A DNA stretch of 36,148 nt from Bacillus sp. ISL-18 (GTDB lineage: Bacteria; Bacillota; Bacilli; Bacillales; Cytobacillaceae). Under the pieces are notes generated by a model. It ran no database searches. It was not told the origin of the DNA and saw only the letters and a program-made list of their open reading frames with translations. This document shows, in pieces, positions 23,033-31,301 of the stretch. A program made the position numbers and the translations under genes. The stretch is taken from contig NZ_JAGGQG010000018.1 of NCBI RefSeq assembly GCF_018613415.1, forward strand, positions 1 through 36,148. The letters run 5' to 3'. The number at the start of each line of letters is the position of its first letter. The stretch's first letter is position 1.

Positions 23033-23269
23033 TTATCCAAGACCGTTTTGCTTACTGTCGGGTGAATCGATGAGATCATCATCTAGAACAAGATGGATGG
23101 GGATTACCGTTACTGTAGCATCGGCCATTTGCTGGCCAAATCCTTGTGATTTTTTGCCATAAACATTGATTCCTTTGAGCAAGGTCGGTCCAAAATTTAT
23201 AGAACTTGAATGGTCCGGACTATTAATCTTCACATCACCAATCGTTACATTTGTTGGGATAAAAAACAT
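23033..23269 (-). CDS. GerPA/GerPF-family spore germination protein, copy 1
   Basis: 78 aa starting MFFIPTNVTIGDVKINSPDH, with SINFGP and KKSQGFGQQMAD in the same places as the other two copies. ATG start 6 bases after GGAGGC. It is first in the operon and the most diverged of the three in its second half (VTVIPIHLVLDDDLIDSP). The acidic motif near the C-terminus (DDDLIDS, DPDLTDS, DNDVSDS) is shared by all three and may be a contact site. It probably acts in the spore coat. Confidence 0.78.
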   Translation of the reverse strand: MFFIPTNVTIGDVKINSPDHSSSINFGPTLLKGINVYGKKSQGFGQQMADATVTVIPIHLVLDDDLIDSPDSKQNGLG

Positions 23270-23366
23270 CTTTTAGCCTCCTTCCTTAAAGGAAACCTAT
23301 TGCTGTATCTCTTACTATATTCGCAGGCAGGGAGAATCAGAACAATTGAAAGATCACCGTCAAGAC

Positions 23367-23395
23367 AAAAAAAAGAAAGTGGGTCTGCCACTTTC
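23367..23395 (-). terminator. Terminator downstream of the SRAP gene
   Basis: On the minus strand GAAAGTGG and CCACTTTC form an 8-bp stem with a 5-base loop, followed by eight T. It lies about 100 bases past the SRAP stop. Confidence 0.88.
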
Positions 23396-23496
23396 GAAAG
23401 AAGGAAAACTTTTATGGGTTAGTACAGCATATGTTGGTGCTTGTACGTGCATGTAGTGAACATGTCCATTTTAAAAAATATTTTTTAAAAAAGGGC

Positions 23497-24174
23497 TTAA
23501 CATAAGTTTTGGATTAGCTCAATCGTATTATTCTTAGGTGAATTCACCAAGGAGGAAACCTCGTAGGTATCCATTACATTCTCATCAAAGGGAATAAGCA
23601 AAGGTGTTAACCTGTTCGGATCGGCAATCTCCGGGTTAAGCCAGAGGGACTCGTCTTCACGTTTTAAAATGACAGGCATGCGATCATGAATGTCTTTCAT
23701 TAGTTCATTAGGACCTGTAGTGATAACGGAACACGAATAAAGTGTTTTCCCGTCCTGTGTTTTAAAACCTTCCCAGAGACCTGCCATGGCAAATAACTCA
23801 TTTGACTTTAGTTTAATCCGCATCGGGGTCTTCGTTTTATCACTATGGCGTTTCCATTCATAAAAACTGTCAGCGATCACCAAACAGCGTTTCTTCTTGA
23901 AGGCATTACGAAAACTGGGTTTTTCGGTAATTGTTTCTGCTCGGGCATTAATCATTTTATTGCCAATCGAGGGATCGCTGGCCCATGGCGGGACAAGACC
24001 CCATTTTAAAAAGCCCATCCGATTTGAGGAACCATCATTGATAACTGCCAGAACCAACTGTGAGGGAGCAATATTATAACTTGGAGCATACAGTTCCTCG
24101 TTTAAGAAAGATTGGATATCGAAACGATCCATGATCTCATCAATGGATGCTGTTAATGTGAAGCGGCCGCACAT
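23497..24174 (-). CDS. SRAP-domain protein (YoqW/YedK/HMCES type)
   Basis: 225 aa from ATG 24174, 7 bases after GAGGTGA; an in-frame codon three residues earlier would block the required N-terminal cysteine. Met removal exposes Cys2 (MCGRFT), which crosslinks to abasic sites in single-stranded DNA. The other active residues are visible: NARAE (76-80), FYEW with Glu106, and His163 in IHDRMP. WGLVPPWA completes the signature. The family shields abasic sites and can reverse its own crosslink. No LexA box was seen at its start. Confidence 0.93.
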   Translation of the reverse strand: MCGRFTLTASIDEIMDRFDIQSFLNEELYAPSYNIAPSQLVLAVINDGSSNRMGFLKWGLVPPWASDPSIGNKMINARAETITEKPSFRNAFKKKRCLVIADSFYEWKRHSDKTKTPMRIKLKSNELFAMAGLWEGFKTQDGKTLYSCSVITTGPNELMKDIHDRMPVILKREDESLWLNPEIADPNRLTPLLIPFDENVMDTYEVSSLVNSPKNNTIELIQNLC

Positions 24175-24236
24175 ACTATTCACCTCGAGAGTTAAGTTAC
24201 CTTTATTGTAGCAATTGCTGCTTAGGATGACAAAAG

Positions 24237-25508
24237 TTAACTAGTCCGTGGATTTTTCATCCGTTCTAATAAAAGACCATCTGTTTGTGTGTTTTCTCCA
24301 CATACAAAGTCTGTCAGATGGCAGGAGAGGTACTGTCCATAGTGATTAGTTGTTTTTAATAAAAGCTCGTCCACAGAATAGACTCCATTCGGGATTCCGT
24401 CATTTAGGATAACGGCGAGGGCTGCATATAATCCGCTGGCAGCCTGAAAATAGGCGGCGTTTGTATTAAACCGCTCCATACTACCCTCATTGGATAAGCC
24501 ATGATACATATATCGTTCTTTATCAGGATAGATAAGGAGAACCCCGACTAAATTCTCTCCATCAAGAGGGGATAGGAGGGGGGCGAGAATGGTCTTATCC
24601 AACTTCCCTATTTTATCCGGATGATTTACATTCTCTCTAATCAGGCTTGTTGTATGATCATTTACTTTATACAAGTATCCCCCTTCCATATCATACTGTT
24701 TGCACAGGAAATAAACTGCTTCGTTTGGCAGTAAACAGCCATGAAACTGCTTGTCCCCTAATGTTGCCCTGAATCCTAGGTCATAGACCTGTTCATTAAG
24801 GAAGAGCGGGGTCCTATTTTGCATAAACATCGGAAAATTTTGGATGGCCGTTGTCAGGAACCGATCAGGAGGCTTAGTCGTATAAACGGCATTCTTGTTA
24901 GCCGCTGTCTGTAGTTTTAAGAAGGAGGAATTATGTTCGACAATCAAGCAGGCTAGAGGCTGCTCGTTAGGATAGTGATTCATCAGTTCGATGGCCATCC
25001 ATTGAACCACACCAGGGTTCATCCCGGAACAGATAATCGCTTTTAAGTTGGTATAATCCTGTTTATATTTTTCAAAAAAACGAAGTCGTTCAATCAACGG
25101 AAAGCCTTTGTAATCATTGGCATGATCCTGGATATAGATATTTTCCAAAGCACTGTTAACATAATGTACACCCAGCTGGTTGCAGCAGTCTAGCATTTCA
25201 ACAGAATCAGCTAATGATACGTCTATGACAAGGGCTGTATGGGATTCTTTTAAAAAGTTTCTTAGGATAATTGTGTCCTTCAAATCCATTTGGTGAATCG
25301 TTAATTGGTGAATAAGATTGGGGCAGATCCTCTGATAATAATCAAGTGGTCGTTGTTTGTAGTCAATTAAGTGGATGGTACTGTTGTACAGCTTTTGTTG
25401 AATGGGGTCATGTTGATCTAGGCTTGCTTTATTTAGGAGAGCGAGGAGTGATCTTGCGAGACCGCCAGCACTACCTAGGATTGTTAGGACGAGTTTCCTG
25501 TCGTTCAT
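24237..25508 (-). CDS. Saccharopine dehydrogenase / homospermidine synthase-like protein
   Basis: 423 aa. A Rossmann start TILGSAGGLARSLLALL (9-25) binds NAD(P), and IICSGMNPGVVQWMAIEL (158-175, with GMNPG at 162-166) recalls homospermidine synthase and saccharopine reductase-like enzymes. HYVNSALENI resembles their dinucleotide-end region. It could act in polyamine or amino-acid metabolism, but the substrate-binding residues cannot be judged by eye. GAGGTGATAAA precedes the ATG. It is a single gene between the SRAP gene and treR. Confidence 0.72.
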   Translation of the reverse strand: MNDRKLVLTILGSAGGLARSLLALLNKASLDQHDPIQQKLYNSTIHLIDYKQRPLDYYQRICPNLIHQLTIHQMDLKDTIILRNFLKESHTALVIDVSLADSVEMLDCCNQLGVHYVNSALENIYIQDHANDYKGFPLIERLRFFEKYKQDYTNLKAIICSGMNPGVVQWMAIELMNHYPNEQPLACLIVEHNSSFLKLQTAANKNAVYTTKPPDRFLTTAIQNFPMFMQNRTPLFLNEQVYDLGFRATLGDKQFHGCLLPNEAVYFLCKQYDMEGGYLYKVNDHTTSLIRENVNHPDKIGKLDKTILAPLLSPLDGENLVGVLLIYPDKERYMYHGLSNEGSMERFNTNAAYFQAASGLYAALAVILNDGIPNGVYSVDELLLKTTNHYGQYLSCHLTDFVCGENTQTDGLLLERMKNPRTS

Positions 25509-25590
25509 TTTATCACCTCGATTTTTTAAGATTCATAATAGAATATGCCAAAAAAGAGGGGATGTTTGGACAACTGTATCAAAAAGGAAA

Positions 25591-25617
25591 AGGAGACCTT
25601 TTCATTCAAGGTCTCCT
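25591..25617 (-). terminator. treR / tre operon terminator
   Basis: AGGAGACCTT and AAGGTCTCCT form a perfect 10-bp stem with a 7-base loop. On the minus strand it is followed by TTTCCTTTTT, 11 bases past the treR stop. Confidence 0.9.
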
Positions 25618-25627
25618 AACAGCATTG

Positions 25628-26335
25628 TCATCTTCTAGCAAAATCCACAAAGCGAAATTTATCGGGTCGGTGCCTTGATTCCGTGTATTGGAACAGTGTG
25701 GCATCATCTAAGTAGACATGGTTTTTAATGACCACCACATTGTGAAACCCTTCAAGATCAAGAAGTGAGCGGTCTTCGGCGGTTGGTTCTTCGACAATGA
25801 TTTCTTTTTTGGCAAAGCTGATTGTCAGCTTAAGTTCATTTTCTAGATATTCATAAATCGAGTCAGCACATATTTCTTCTGTAAGAGAAGGAACAAGACT
25901 GCTGCATAAATAATCTTTATCTAAAATGATTTTTTCTCCGCCCATTTCCCTTGTGCGGACTACCTTCCAAACCAACTCTTTTCCACCCAGCTGCAGCTGT
26001 TGGCGGATGTAGCCATCAGGCTTAATTAAGGCCAGCTCATTGACAAGAGTTACGGGCTTACTGCCCATTTTACTTGCTAGTTCCTTAAAACTAACTAAAC
26101 CGCTAACTGGAAAGTCAAATTTACTGATGTCAATGACAATGGAACCTTTTCCTCTAACCTTTTGAATATAGCCATTTTGGGAGAGCAAATTTAATGCTTT
26201 TCTGATCGTTTCCCTCGAGGTATCATATTGATCCTTTAACTCATTTTCAGAGGGTAGAAGCGTCTGTGGAGCTAATTCTCCATTTTTGATTTGCTCAACT
26301 ATTGATTCATATATGGTTAGGTACTTGTTTGTCAT
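25628..26335 (-). CDS. treR: Trehalose operon repressor TreR (GntR family)
   Basis: 235 aa from ATG 26335, preceded by CGGAGATG. The N-terminal GntR winged helix (about 5-70) has LPSENELKDQYDTSRETIRK and GYIQKVRGKGSIV; the rest is a UTRA effector domain that senses trehalose-6-phosphate in this family. It should bind the CTTGTATATACAAG operators in front of treP. Its start lies within the end of treC, so the three genes form one operon and TreR is autoregulated. Confidence 0.95.
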   Translation of the reverse strand: MTNKYLTIYESIVEQIKNGELAPQTLLPSENELKDQYDTSRETIRKALNLLSQNGYIQKVRGKGSIVIDISKFDFPVSGLVSFKELASKMGSKPVTLVNELALIKPDGYIRQQLQLGGKELVWKVVRTREMGGEKIILDKDYLCSSLVPSLTEEICADSIYEYLENELKLTISFAKKEIIVEEPTAEDRSLLDLEGFHNVVVIKNHVYLDDATLFQYTESRHRPDKFRFVDFARR

Positions 26336-26349
26336 ACTGACATCTCCGA

Positions 26350-28020
26350 TCAATTTTTCAGATAGTACACGATCGACTCATAAGCCCGCAGCATCATCTC
26401 ATGGTCTAGGTGTGCAGGGGAGTCCTCATAGTTAGAGATTAACATTTCACTATCAGCCTCATCAAGATTTAAATGCGGAGGAAGAATAAATCTCTTTTCT
26501 CGACCGTAAAAATTGTTAACAACGAGTACTTTTTCTGCACGGCTGGTTCTGATAAACGCAAAAAGGTCAGGGTCTTGTCCTAAAATTAATTGGAAATCAC
26601 CATCCGTAATCACATCAATCTCTTTGCGTAATTGAATCAGTTTTTGATAGTGATAGAAGATAGAATCTGATTCTTGAACTGCCTTTTCAGCGTTAACTTC
26701 GTTATAATTTGCCGCTGTATCAATCCAAGGAGTGCCCGTCGTAAATCCGGCATTTTTTCGATCATTCCATTGAACAGGTGTTCTTGAATTGTCGCGCGAT
26801 TTTTGCTTCAAAATTTCAAGGATTTGTTGTTCTTCAAGGCCTCTATTTTTCAAAATTTGAAACATATTTAATGACTCGACATCACGGTATTTGTCTATAG
26901 CATTGAAATTTGGATTGGTCATTCCGAATTCTTCGCCTTGATAAATATAAGGAGTTCCCTGCATGAGATGAAGCGTTGTTGCGAGCATTTTGGCGGATTC
27001 CTTATGATAATGGATGTCATCACCGAAGCGGGAGACTGCTCTTGGCTGGTCATGATTGCACCAGAAAAGGGCATTCCAGCCGCCGCCTTCGTTCATTTCG
27101 ATTTGCCATTTAGACAAGATATCTTTCAAAGCTTGAAAATCAAAATCCGCTTTTGTCCATTTATCACCATTTGGATAATCCACTTTTAGGTGATGAAAGC
27201 TAAAGGTCATATTTAATTCTTGTTGGTCTGGGTTCGTGTAACGAATACAATTATCGATGGAAGTCGAAGACATTTCTCCAACTGTCATAATATCATATTT
27301 CGAAAAGACTTGTTCATTCATTTCATGTAAGAATTCATGAATTCGAGGACCATCTGTATAAAACTTGCGGCCGTCGCTGTCATCCTGAGGGAAGTGCTGG
27401 TCTTTAGAAATTAAATTGATGACATCCAAACGGAATCCGTCGACACCTTTCTTTAACCAAAAATGCATCATCTCATAGAGAGCGGCACGGAGCTGTTCAT
27501 TTTCCCAGTTTAAGTCCGCTTGTGTTACATCGAATAAATGTAGATAGTATTGTTCGGTTGTTTCATCGTATTCCCACGCTGATCCGCCAAATTTAGATTC
27601 CCAGTTGGTAGGGGCTTCGCCATTTTGTCCGTCTTTCCAAATGTAGAAGTCTCTATATGGATTGTCTTTAGACGATTTAGCTTGTTTAAACCATTCATGC
27701 TCCGTCGATGTATGGTTAATAACGATATCCATAATAATTTTGATACCGCGTTTATGCGCTTCTTCAAGCAGTAAGTCAAAATCCTCCATTGTTCCATACT
27801 CTTCATGAATCGAGTAGTAATCACTGATATCATACCCATTATCACGCTGTGGAGATTGATAAATAGGTGTCAGCCAAAGGACATCGACACCGAGTTCTTT
27901 TAAATAATCTAACTTTTCGATAATACCTTGAATATCTCCGGTACCATTTCCTGTTGTGTCATTAAAGCTTTTTGGATAAATTTGATAGACGACTGCTTTC
28001 TTCCACCATGCTGTTGACAT
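26350..28020 (-). CDS. treC: Trehalose-6-phosphate hydrolase (phospho-alpha-1,1-glucosidase)
   Basis: 556 aa, GH13 family, the gene called treA in B. subtilis. It splits trehalose-6-phosphate into glucose and glucose-6-phosphate in the cytoplasm. Catalytic residues: Asp199 in GFRLDV, Glu249 in TVGEMS and Asp324 in CNHDQPR; DIVINHTS (98-105) is the first GH13 region. ATG 28020 (MSTAWWKKAVVYQIYP) follows AGGTG by 7 bases and is preferred to GTG three codons earlier. It is the second gene of the tre operon, after an intercistronic hairpin. Confidence 0.95.
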   Translation of the reverse strand: MSTAWWKKAVVYQIYPKSFNDTTGNGTGDIQGIIEKLDYLKELGVDVLWLTPIYQSPQRDNGYDISDYYSIHEEYGTMEDFDLLLEEAHKRGIKIIMDIVINHTSTEHEWFKQAKSSKDNPYRDFYIWKDGQNGEAPTNWESKFGGSAWEYDETTEQYYLHLFDVTQADLNWENEQLRAALYEMMHFWLKKGVDGFRLDVINLISKDQHFPQDDSDGRKFYTDGPRIHEFLHEMNEQVFSKYDIMTVGEMSSTSIDNCIRYTNPDQQELNMTFSFHHLKVDYPNGDKWTKADFDFQALKDILSKWQIEMNEGGGWNALFWCNHDQPRAVSRFGDDIHYHKESAKMLATTLHLMQGTPYIYQGEEFGMTNPNFNAIDKYRDVESLNMFQILKNRGLEEQQILEILKQKSRDNSRTPVQWNDRKNAGFTTGTPWIDTAANYNEVNAEKAVQESDSIFYHYQKLIQLRKEIDVITDGDFQLILGQDPDLFAFIRTSRAEKVLVVNNFYGREKRFILPPHLNLDEADSEMLISNYEDSPAHLDHEMMLRAYESIVYYLKN

Positions 28021-28063
28021 ACTAAACACCTGCCTAAATTTTTTGATTGTTCTAATGTGGAAA

Positions 28064-28086
28064 AGGAGGGAGATGGTCTCCCTCCT
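28064..28086 (-). terminator. Intercistronic hairpin between treP and treC
   Basis: AGGAGGGAGA and TCTCCCTCCT form a perfect 10-bp stem with a 3-base loop. On the minus strand it is followed by TTTTCC, a weak T run. It may act as a partial terminator or a 3'-end stabiliser that sets treP above treC and treR. Confidence 0.7.
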
Positions 28087-28100
28087 GTAAGGAGTGCTGA

Positions 28101-29525
28101 TTAATTGGTTAACTTAGACTTATTCAAACGAGTTTTTGAAAAGATAGTAGTTAAGATAAATGGAACTACAATTGCAATCACCATACAGATCGCAAACATT
28201 GCCATATGTTTTGGCTGAATAGACAGAATACCAGGAATACCGCCGACTCCAATGGAGTTTGCCATTACGCCGCTTGCCACTGATACAACCGCTGCAATCA
28301 TCGAACCAATCATCGCAGCTAAGAATGGGAAGCCGTATTTAAGGTTAATACCAAACATCGCCGGCTCTGTTACACCTAGATAACAGGAGATCGTTGCTGG
28401 GATTGAAACTTGCTTTTCTTCTTCATTTTTACGGTTGATAAAGATCATGGCAAGAACAGCTGAACCTTGAGCAATATTTGATAAAGCAATCATTGGCCAT
28501 AGGTTTGTTCCGCCAAATTGACTTACTAATTGAAGGTCAATTGCATTTGTCATATGGTGTAAACCAGTAATAACGAGTGGAGCATAAGCGAATCCGAATA
28601 CTGCGGCAAACAACCAGCCAAAGGATGATGTTAAGCTAGAGTAAACAACGTGAGAGATACCAGCGCCAATTTTCCAGCCGATCGGACCTAGGATGGTGTG
28701 TGCGATTAATACTGTTGGAACTAATGCAAAGAATGGTACAACAATCATAGATATGGAATTTGGAACGATTTTACGTAGTCTTGTTTCAAAGAAACCTAAT
28801 GTTAAACCAGCTAAGATCGCAGGGATAACTTGTGCTTGGTAACCAATCATTTTAATGTGTGCAAATCCAAAATCCCATGTAGGAATTTCTTTTGCACCGG
28901 CAACAGCGTAAGCATTTAATAATTGTGGTGATACTAAGGTAATACCAAGAACGATTCCAAGAATTTGAGATGCGCCCATTTTTTTCGCCACTGACCAGGT
29001 GATTCCGACTGGAAGGAAGTGGAATATTGCTTCGCCAATCAACCAAAGGAATGAGTGAACACCTGCCCAGAATTGAGAAACTTCAATGATTGTCTTTGTA
29101 CCGTTATCTAATAGTTTAATATCACCAATTATATTTCGGAAACCGAGGATCAAACCTCCGACTACTAGGGCAGGGATTAATGGAGTGAAGATTTCAGCTA
29201 AATGTCCCATCATACGCTGAATCCAGTTCTGATTTTGCTTGGCTGCTTTCTTGGCTTCTTCTTTAGAAGTGCCATCAACACCTGTAATTTTTACAAATTC
29301 ATTATAAAAGCTAGGTACTTCGTTACCGATGATAACCTGGAATTGTCCGGCTTGGGTAAATGTACCTTTTACAAGTTTAATGGATTCAATTTCTTTTACG
29401 TTTGCTTTACTTGGATCATTTAAAACAAAACGCATTCTTGTTACACAGTGGGTTACGGCTGCAATGTTTTCTATACCACCAATGTGTTGTAGTAATTCCT
29501 TCGAAGGATCCGTATACTTCGTCAT
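28101..29525 (-). CDS. treP: Trehalose-specific PTS transporter, fused EIIB-EIIC
   Basis: 474 aa. The N-terminal EIIB domain (about 1-85) carries the phosphorylated Cys27 in AAVTHCVTRMRF. After a hydrophilic linker comes the membrane EIIC domain (about 110-470) with GWLFAAVFGFAYAPLVITGL and YLGVTEPAMFGINLKY. There is no EIIA domain, so phosphate must come from another EIIA-Glc-like protein, as in B. subtilis. It imports and phosphorylates trehalose. AGGGGGAAAG precedes the ATG. Regulation by TreR and CcpA is visible upstream. Confidence 0.95.
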   Translation of the reverse strand: MTKYTDPSKELLQHIGGIENIAAVTHCVTRMRFVLNDPSKANVKEIESIKLVKGTFTQAGQFQVIIGNEVPSFYNEFVKITGVDGTSKEEAKKAAKQNQNWIQRMMGHLAEIFTPLIPALVVGGLILGFRNIIGDIKLLDNGTKTIIEVSQFWAGVHSFLWLIGEAIFHFLPVGITWSVAKKMGASQILGIVLGITLVSPQLLNAYAVAGAKEIPTWDFGFAHIKMIGYQAQVIPAILAGLTLGFFETRLRKIVPNSISMIVVPFFALVPTVLIAHTILGPIGWKIGAGISHVVYSSLTSSFGWLFAAVFGFAYAPLVITGLHHMTNAIDLQLVSQFGGTNLWPMIALSNIAQGSAVLAMIFINRKNEEEKQVSIPATISCYLGVTEPAMFGINLKYGFPFLAAMIGSMIAAVVSVASGVMANSIGVGGIPGILSIQPKHMAMFAICMVIAIVVPFILTTIFSKTRLNKSKLTN

Positions 29526-29600
29526 TTTCTTTCCCCCTAAATAAATGGTGTGATGACCATTTTCTTTCCCTTAAATTTTCTAACCTTTCTATTCAAGCGT

Positions 29601-29615
29601 TGTGTACGGTTTCAT
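29601..29615 (-). promoter_or_regulatory. CcpA cre site 2 of the tre operon
   Basis: On the minus strand ATGAAACCGTACACA fits the cre consensus with one mismatch (C for W). It lies downstream of the start site, a roadblock position. Confidence 0.75.
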
Positions 29616-29627
29616 TACGCATCCCAG

Positions 29628-29641
29628 CTTGTATATACAAG
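29628..29641 (-). promoter_or_regulatory. TreR operator 2
   Basis: CTTGTATATACAAG is a perfect 14-bp palindrome lying downstream of the -10 element, with the same core as the operator inside the promoter spacer. Confidence 0.88.
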
Positions 29642-29644
29642 TTT

Positions 29645-29659
29645 TGTTTACGGTTTCAT
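29645..29659 (-). promoter_or_regulatory. CcpA cre site 1 of the tre operon
   Basis: On the minus strand ATGAAACCGTAAACA matches the cre consensus WTGNAANCGNWWNCW at all 15 positions and overlaps the end of the -10 element. Confidence 0.88.
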
Positions 29660-29686
29660 TCTAACTTGTATATACATGTATGTCAA
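29658..29686 (-). promoter_or_regulatory. SigA promoter of treP with TreR operator 1 in the spacer
   Basis: Minus-strand TTGACA (29681-29686), an exact 17-bp spacer and TAGAAT (29658-29663). The spacer holds CTTGTATATACATG in reverse orientation (29665-29678), a TreR operator with one mismatch, so bound TreR would exclude polymerase. Confidence 0.92.
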
Positions 29687-29860
29687 CAAATAATTTTTAA
29701 GTTTTTTAAAATAATTTTTTCGAGTTAAAATCACTTTTATTTTCGTTCTAGTGTAAATAAAACATGCATGGATATGGATTAGGTATAAAAGGGAAGGACT
29801 ATTTTTAATATTGTAAAATAAGTCTTTGGTATTACTTTCCTACTTTACAGTAATAAATTA

Positions 29861-29889
29861 TTGATAGAAGATTCCGAAAATGGTAAAAT
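29861..29889 (+). promoter_or_regulatory. SigA promoter of the orphan RNA
   Basis: TTGATA (29861-29866), an exact 17-bp spacer and TAAAAT (29884-29889). No open reading frame follows before the terminator at 29965. Confidence 0.7.
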
Positions 29890-29895
29890 GAACTT

Positions 29896-29999
29896 GTTTA
29901 AATTCTTCTGAGTTTAGACCTCCTAATTGTGAGAGCTTAGCCTAGACCACTAAGTTCTTTATTTGAACCTTTGAAGCTATTCAAAGGTTCCTTTTTTTT
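29896..29999 (+). ncRNA. Candidate orphan small RNA, about 104 nt
   Basis: Predicted from the promoter at 29861 and the terminator at 29965-29999. Between them there is no ORF with a ribosome site. The body holds CTTAG / CTAAG as a small stem and an apparently single-stranded ACCTCCTAATT segment near 29920-29930, which contains the complement of a Shine-Dalgarno sequence. It does not resemble 6S, SRP, tmRNA, RNase P or a T-box leader. A trans-acting regulator is the most natural reading. An attenuated leader for the GNAT gene at 30077 is the alternative. Confidence 0.55.
29965..29999 (+). terminator. Strong terminator of the orphan RNA
   Basis: GAACCTTTGAA and TTCAAAGGTTC form a perfect 11-bp stem with a 4-base loop, followed by C and eight T. 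Confidence 0.93.
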
Positions 30000-30076
30000 G
30001 TGTTGGCATCCTGTACAGTGTATTTGCTATTATAGATTTACCTAAATGTCCTTTTTAAAAGTGAGGTTACAAAACA

Positions 30077-30625
30077 GTGGAATTTATGACGTTTGATCAG
30101 TGGAATGAAGATATATGGAAAGAAGTTTCTCCAATTTATGAACAGGCATTTGCTGATAAAGGGGCAAAACCGGAAAAGATTATCCGAAATATGTTTCGGA
30201 AACAAATTTGTTTTCTGCATATCTGTTTTATTGATGGGCGAGCAGCAGCGATGGCATTAACCGGAAAATTGAAAGAAACAGAGTCGTTGCTTATCGATTA
30301 TTTGGCGGTGAAAAAGGAACAAAGAGGGCAGGGGAAGGGGATTCGGATGTTGGAATATATCGAAGATTGGGCGATGACTTTGGGAAATTGTACTAGTTTA
30401 GTGATTGAAGTCGAAGCGGAAGAAACGCCGGAAAATCAGGCCCGGAATGTTTTTTGGAAAAAATGCGGTTTTGTCTTAACCGATTATATCCACCACTATA
30501 TCTGGGTACCCGAACCTTATCAGGCTATGTATAAAAAACTTAAGCCAGAATTGACCTTTCCAACGGATGGGGAGATTCTTTTTAGCTTTATTGGTCAATT
30601 TCATAAGCAATCCTTTCAGGGATGA
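30077..30625 (+). CDS. GNAT-family N-acetyltransferase, 182 aa
   Basis: The acetyl-CoA loop EQRGQGKGIRMLEYIEDWA (about residues 80-98) follows the strand LLIDYLAVKK, and NVFWKKCGFVLTDYIHHYIW ends the fold. Substrate unknown; the extra C-terminal segment (ELTFPTDGEILFSFIG) is outside the core domain. The start is GTG 30077, after GTGAGG; ATG three codons later is possible. It lies 77 bases after the orphan-RNA terminator, so it needs its own promoter or read-through. Confidence 0.83.
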   Translation: MEFMTFDQWNEDIWKEVSPIYEQAFADKGAKPEKIIRNMFRKQICFLHICFIDGRAAAMALTGKLKETESLLIDYLAVKKEQRGQGKGIRMLEYIEDWAMTLGNCTSLVIEVEAEETPENQARNVFWKKCGFVLTDYIHHYIWVPEPYQAMYKKLKPELTFPTDGEILFSFIGQFHKQSFQG

Positions 30626-30694
30626 TTCTTATGATCAATTAAGTTGCTGTTCCCCATTAAGGATATAGCCCAGTGATCCACTCCTATCTAACTG

Positions 30695-31087
30695 CTATTC
30701 TAAAAATCTGTCTTTCCACTTAGAGGATGGAAGCAGACAACTTTCGTTTCTTCCAAACCATTTATACCGGTTAGCTGCCACGATATCATAAACAAAATCT
30801 CTTACGAAAGGGGGAATGACCAGGAAGATCGTCAACAGCTTCCAAAGACCATTTAGCTGCCTGCACACACGTAAAGCAGCATTGGATTTTAAGTATAATT
30901 TTTCATCCTCTATTAAAACAAAGCTATTAACAGCCATCTCTTGGCCATGTTTTTTCAACAAACCCTGACCAATCTTTCCTTTAAGAGAGGTAAAGTGAAA
31001 TTTCCCATTAGGATCTCTTTTTAAAATGAATTGCACACTGTTGTTGCAAAGATTACATTCACCGTCAAATAAAATAATTCGTTTCAT
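30695..31087 (-). CDS. DCC-family thiol-disulfide oxidoreductase-like protein (DUF393, YuxK-like)
   Basis: 130 aa from ATG 31087. The family mark DGECNLC (8-14) gives a CxxC pair in a DxxCxxC context near the N-terminus. FTSLKG and NAALRVCRQL follow as in other members, and the C-terminus has IVAANRYKWFGR. A thioredoxin-like redox role is assumed for the family but is little tested. TAGGTG lies 6 bases before the start. It is a single gene on the minus strand. Confidence 0.88.
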   Translation of the reverse strand: MKRIILFDGECNLCNNSVQFILKRDPNGKFHFTSLKGKIGQGLLKKHGQEMAVNSFVLIEDEKLYLKSNAALRVCRQLNGLWKLLTIFLVIPPFVRDFVYDIVAANRYKWFGRNESCLLPSSKWKDRFLE

Positions 31088-31301
31088 CAAAACACCTACT
31101 TTAACCAATGTATCATTAGCATAGCATATAAGCTGCCAACACCAAAAAGACTCAACATTTTTCTGATGAAAATTTACATAGAGAAGAAATAACAGGATGG
31201 AATTACATATGGTTAACAGGGCGTATTTGTACTAATTTTTTTCAATAATTTTGAAACATATAGATAAATAATTCGTTCTAATAAATAAAGGGGGAGTTTG
31301 G

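Noticed and set aside
29690..29860. A/T-rich stretch between the tre promoter and the orphan RNA
   Set aside because: Only weak complementary segments (GGACT/AGTC) were seen; no gene, site or stable structure is supported.
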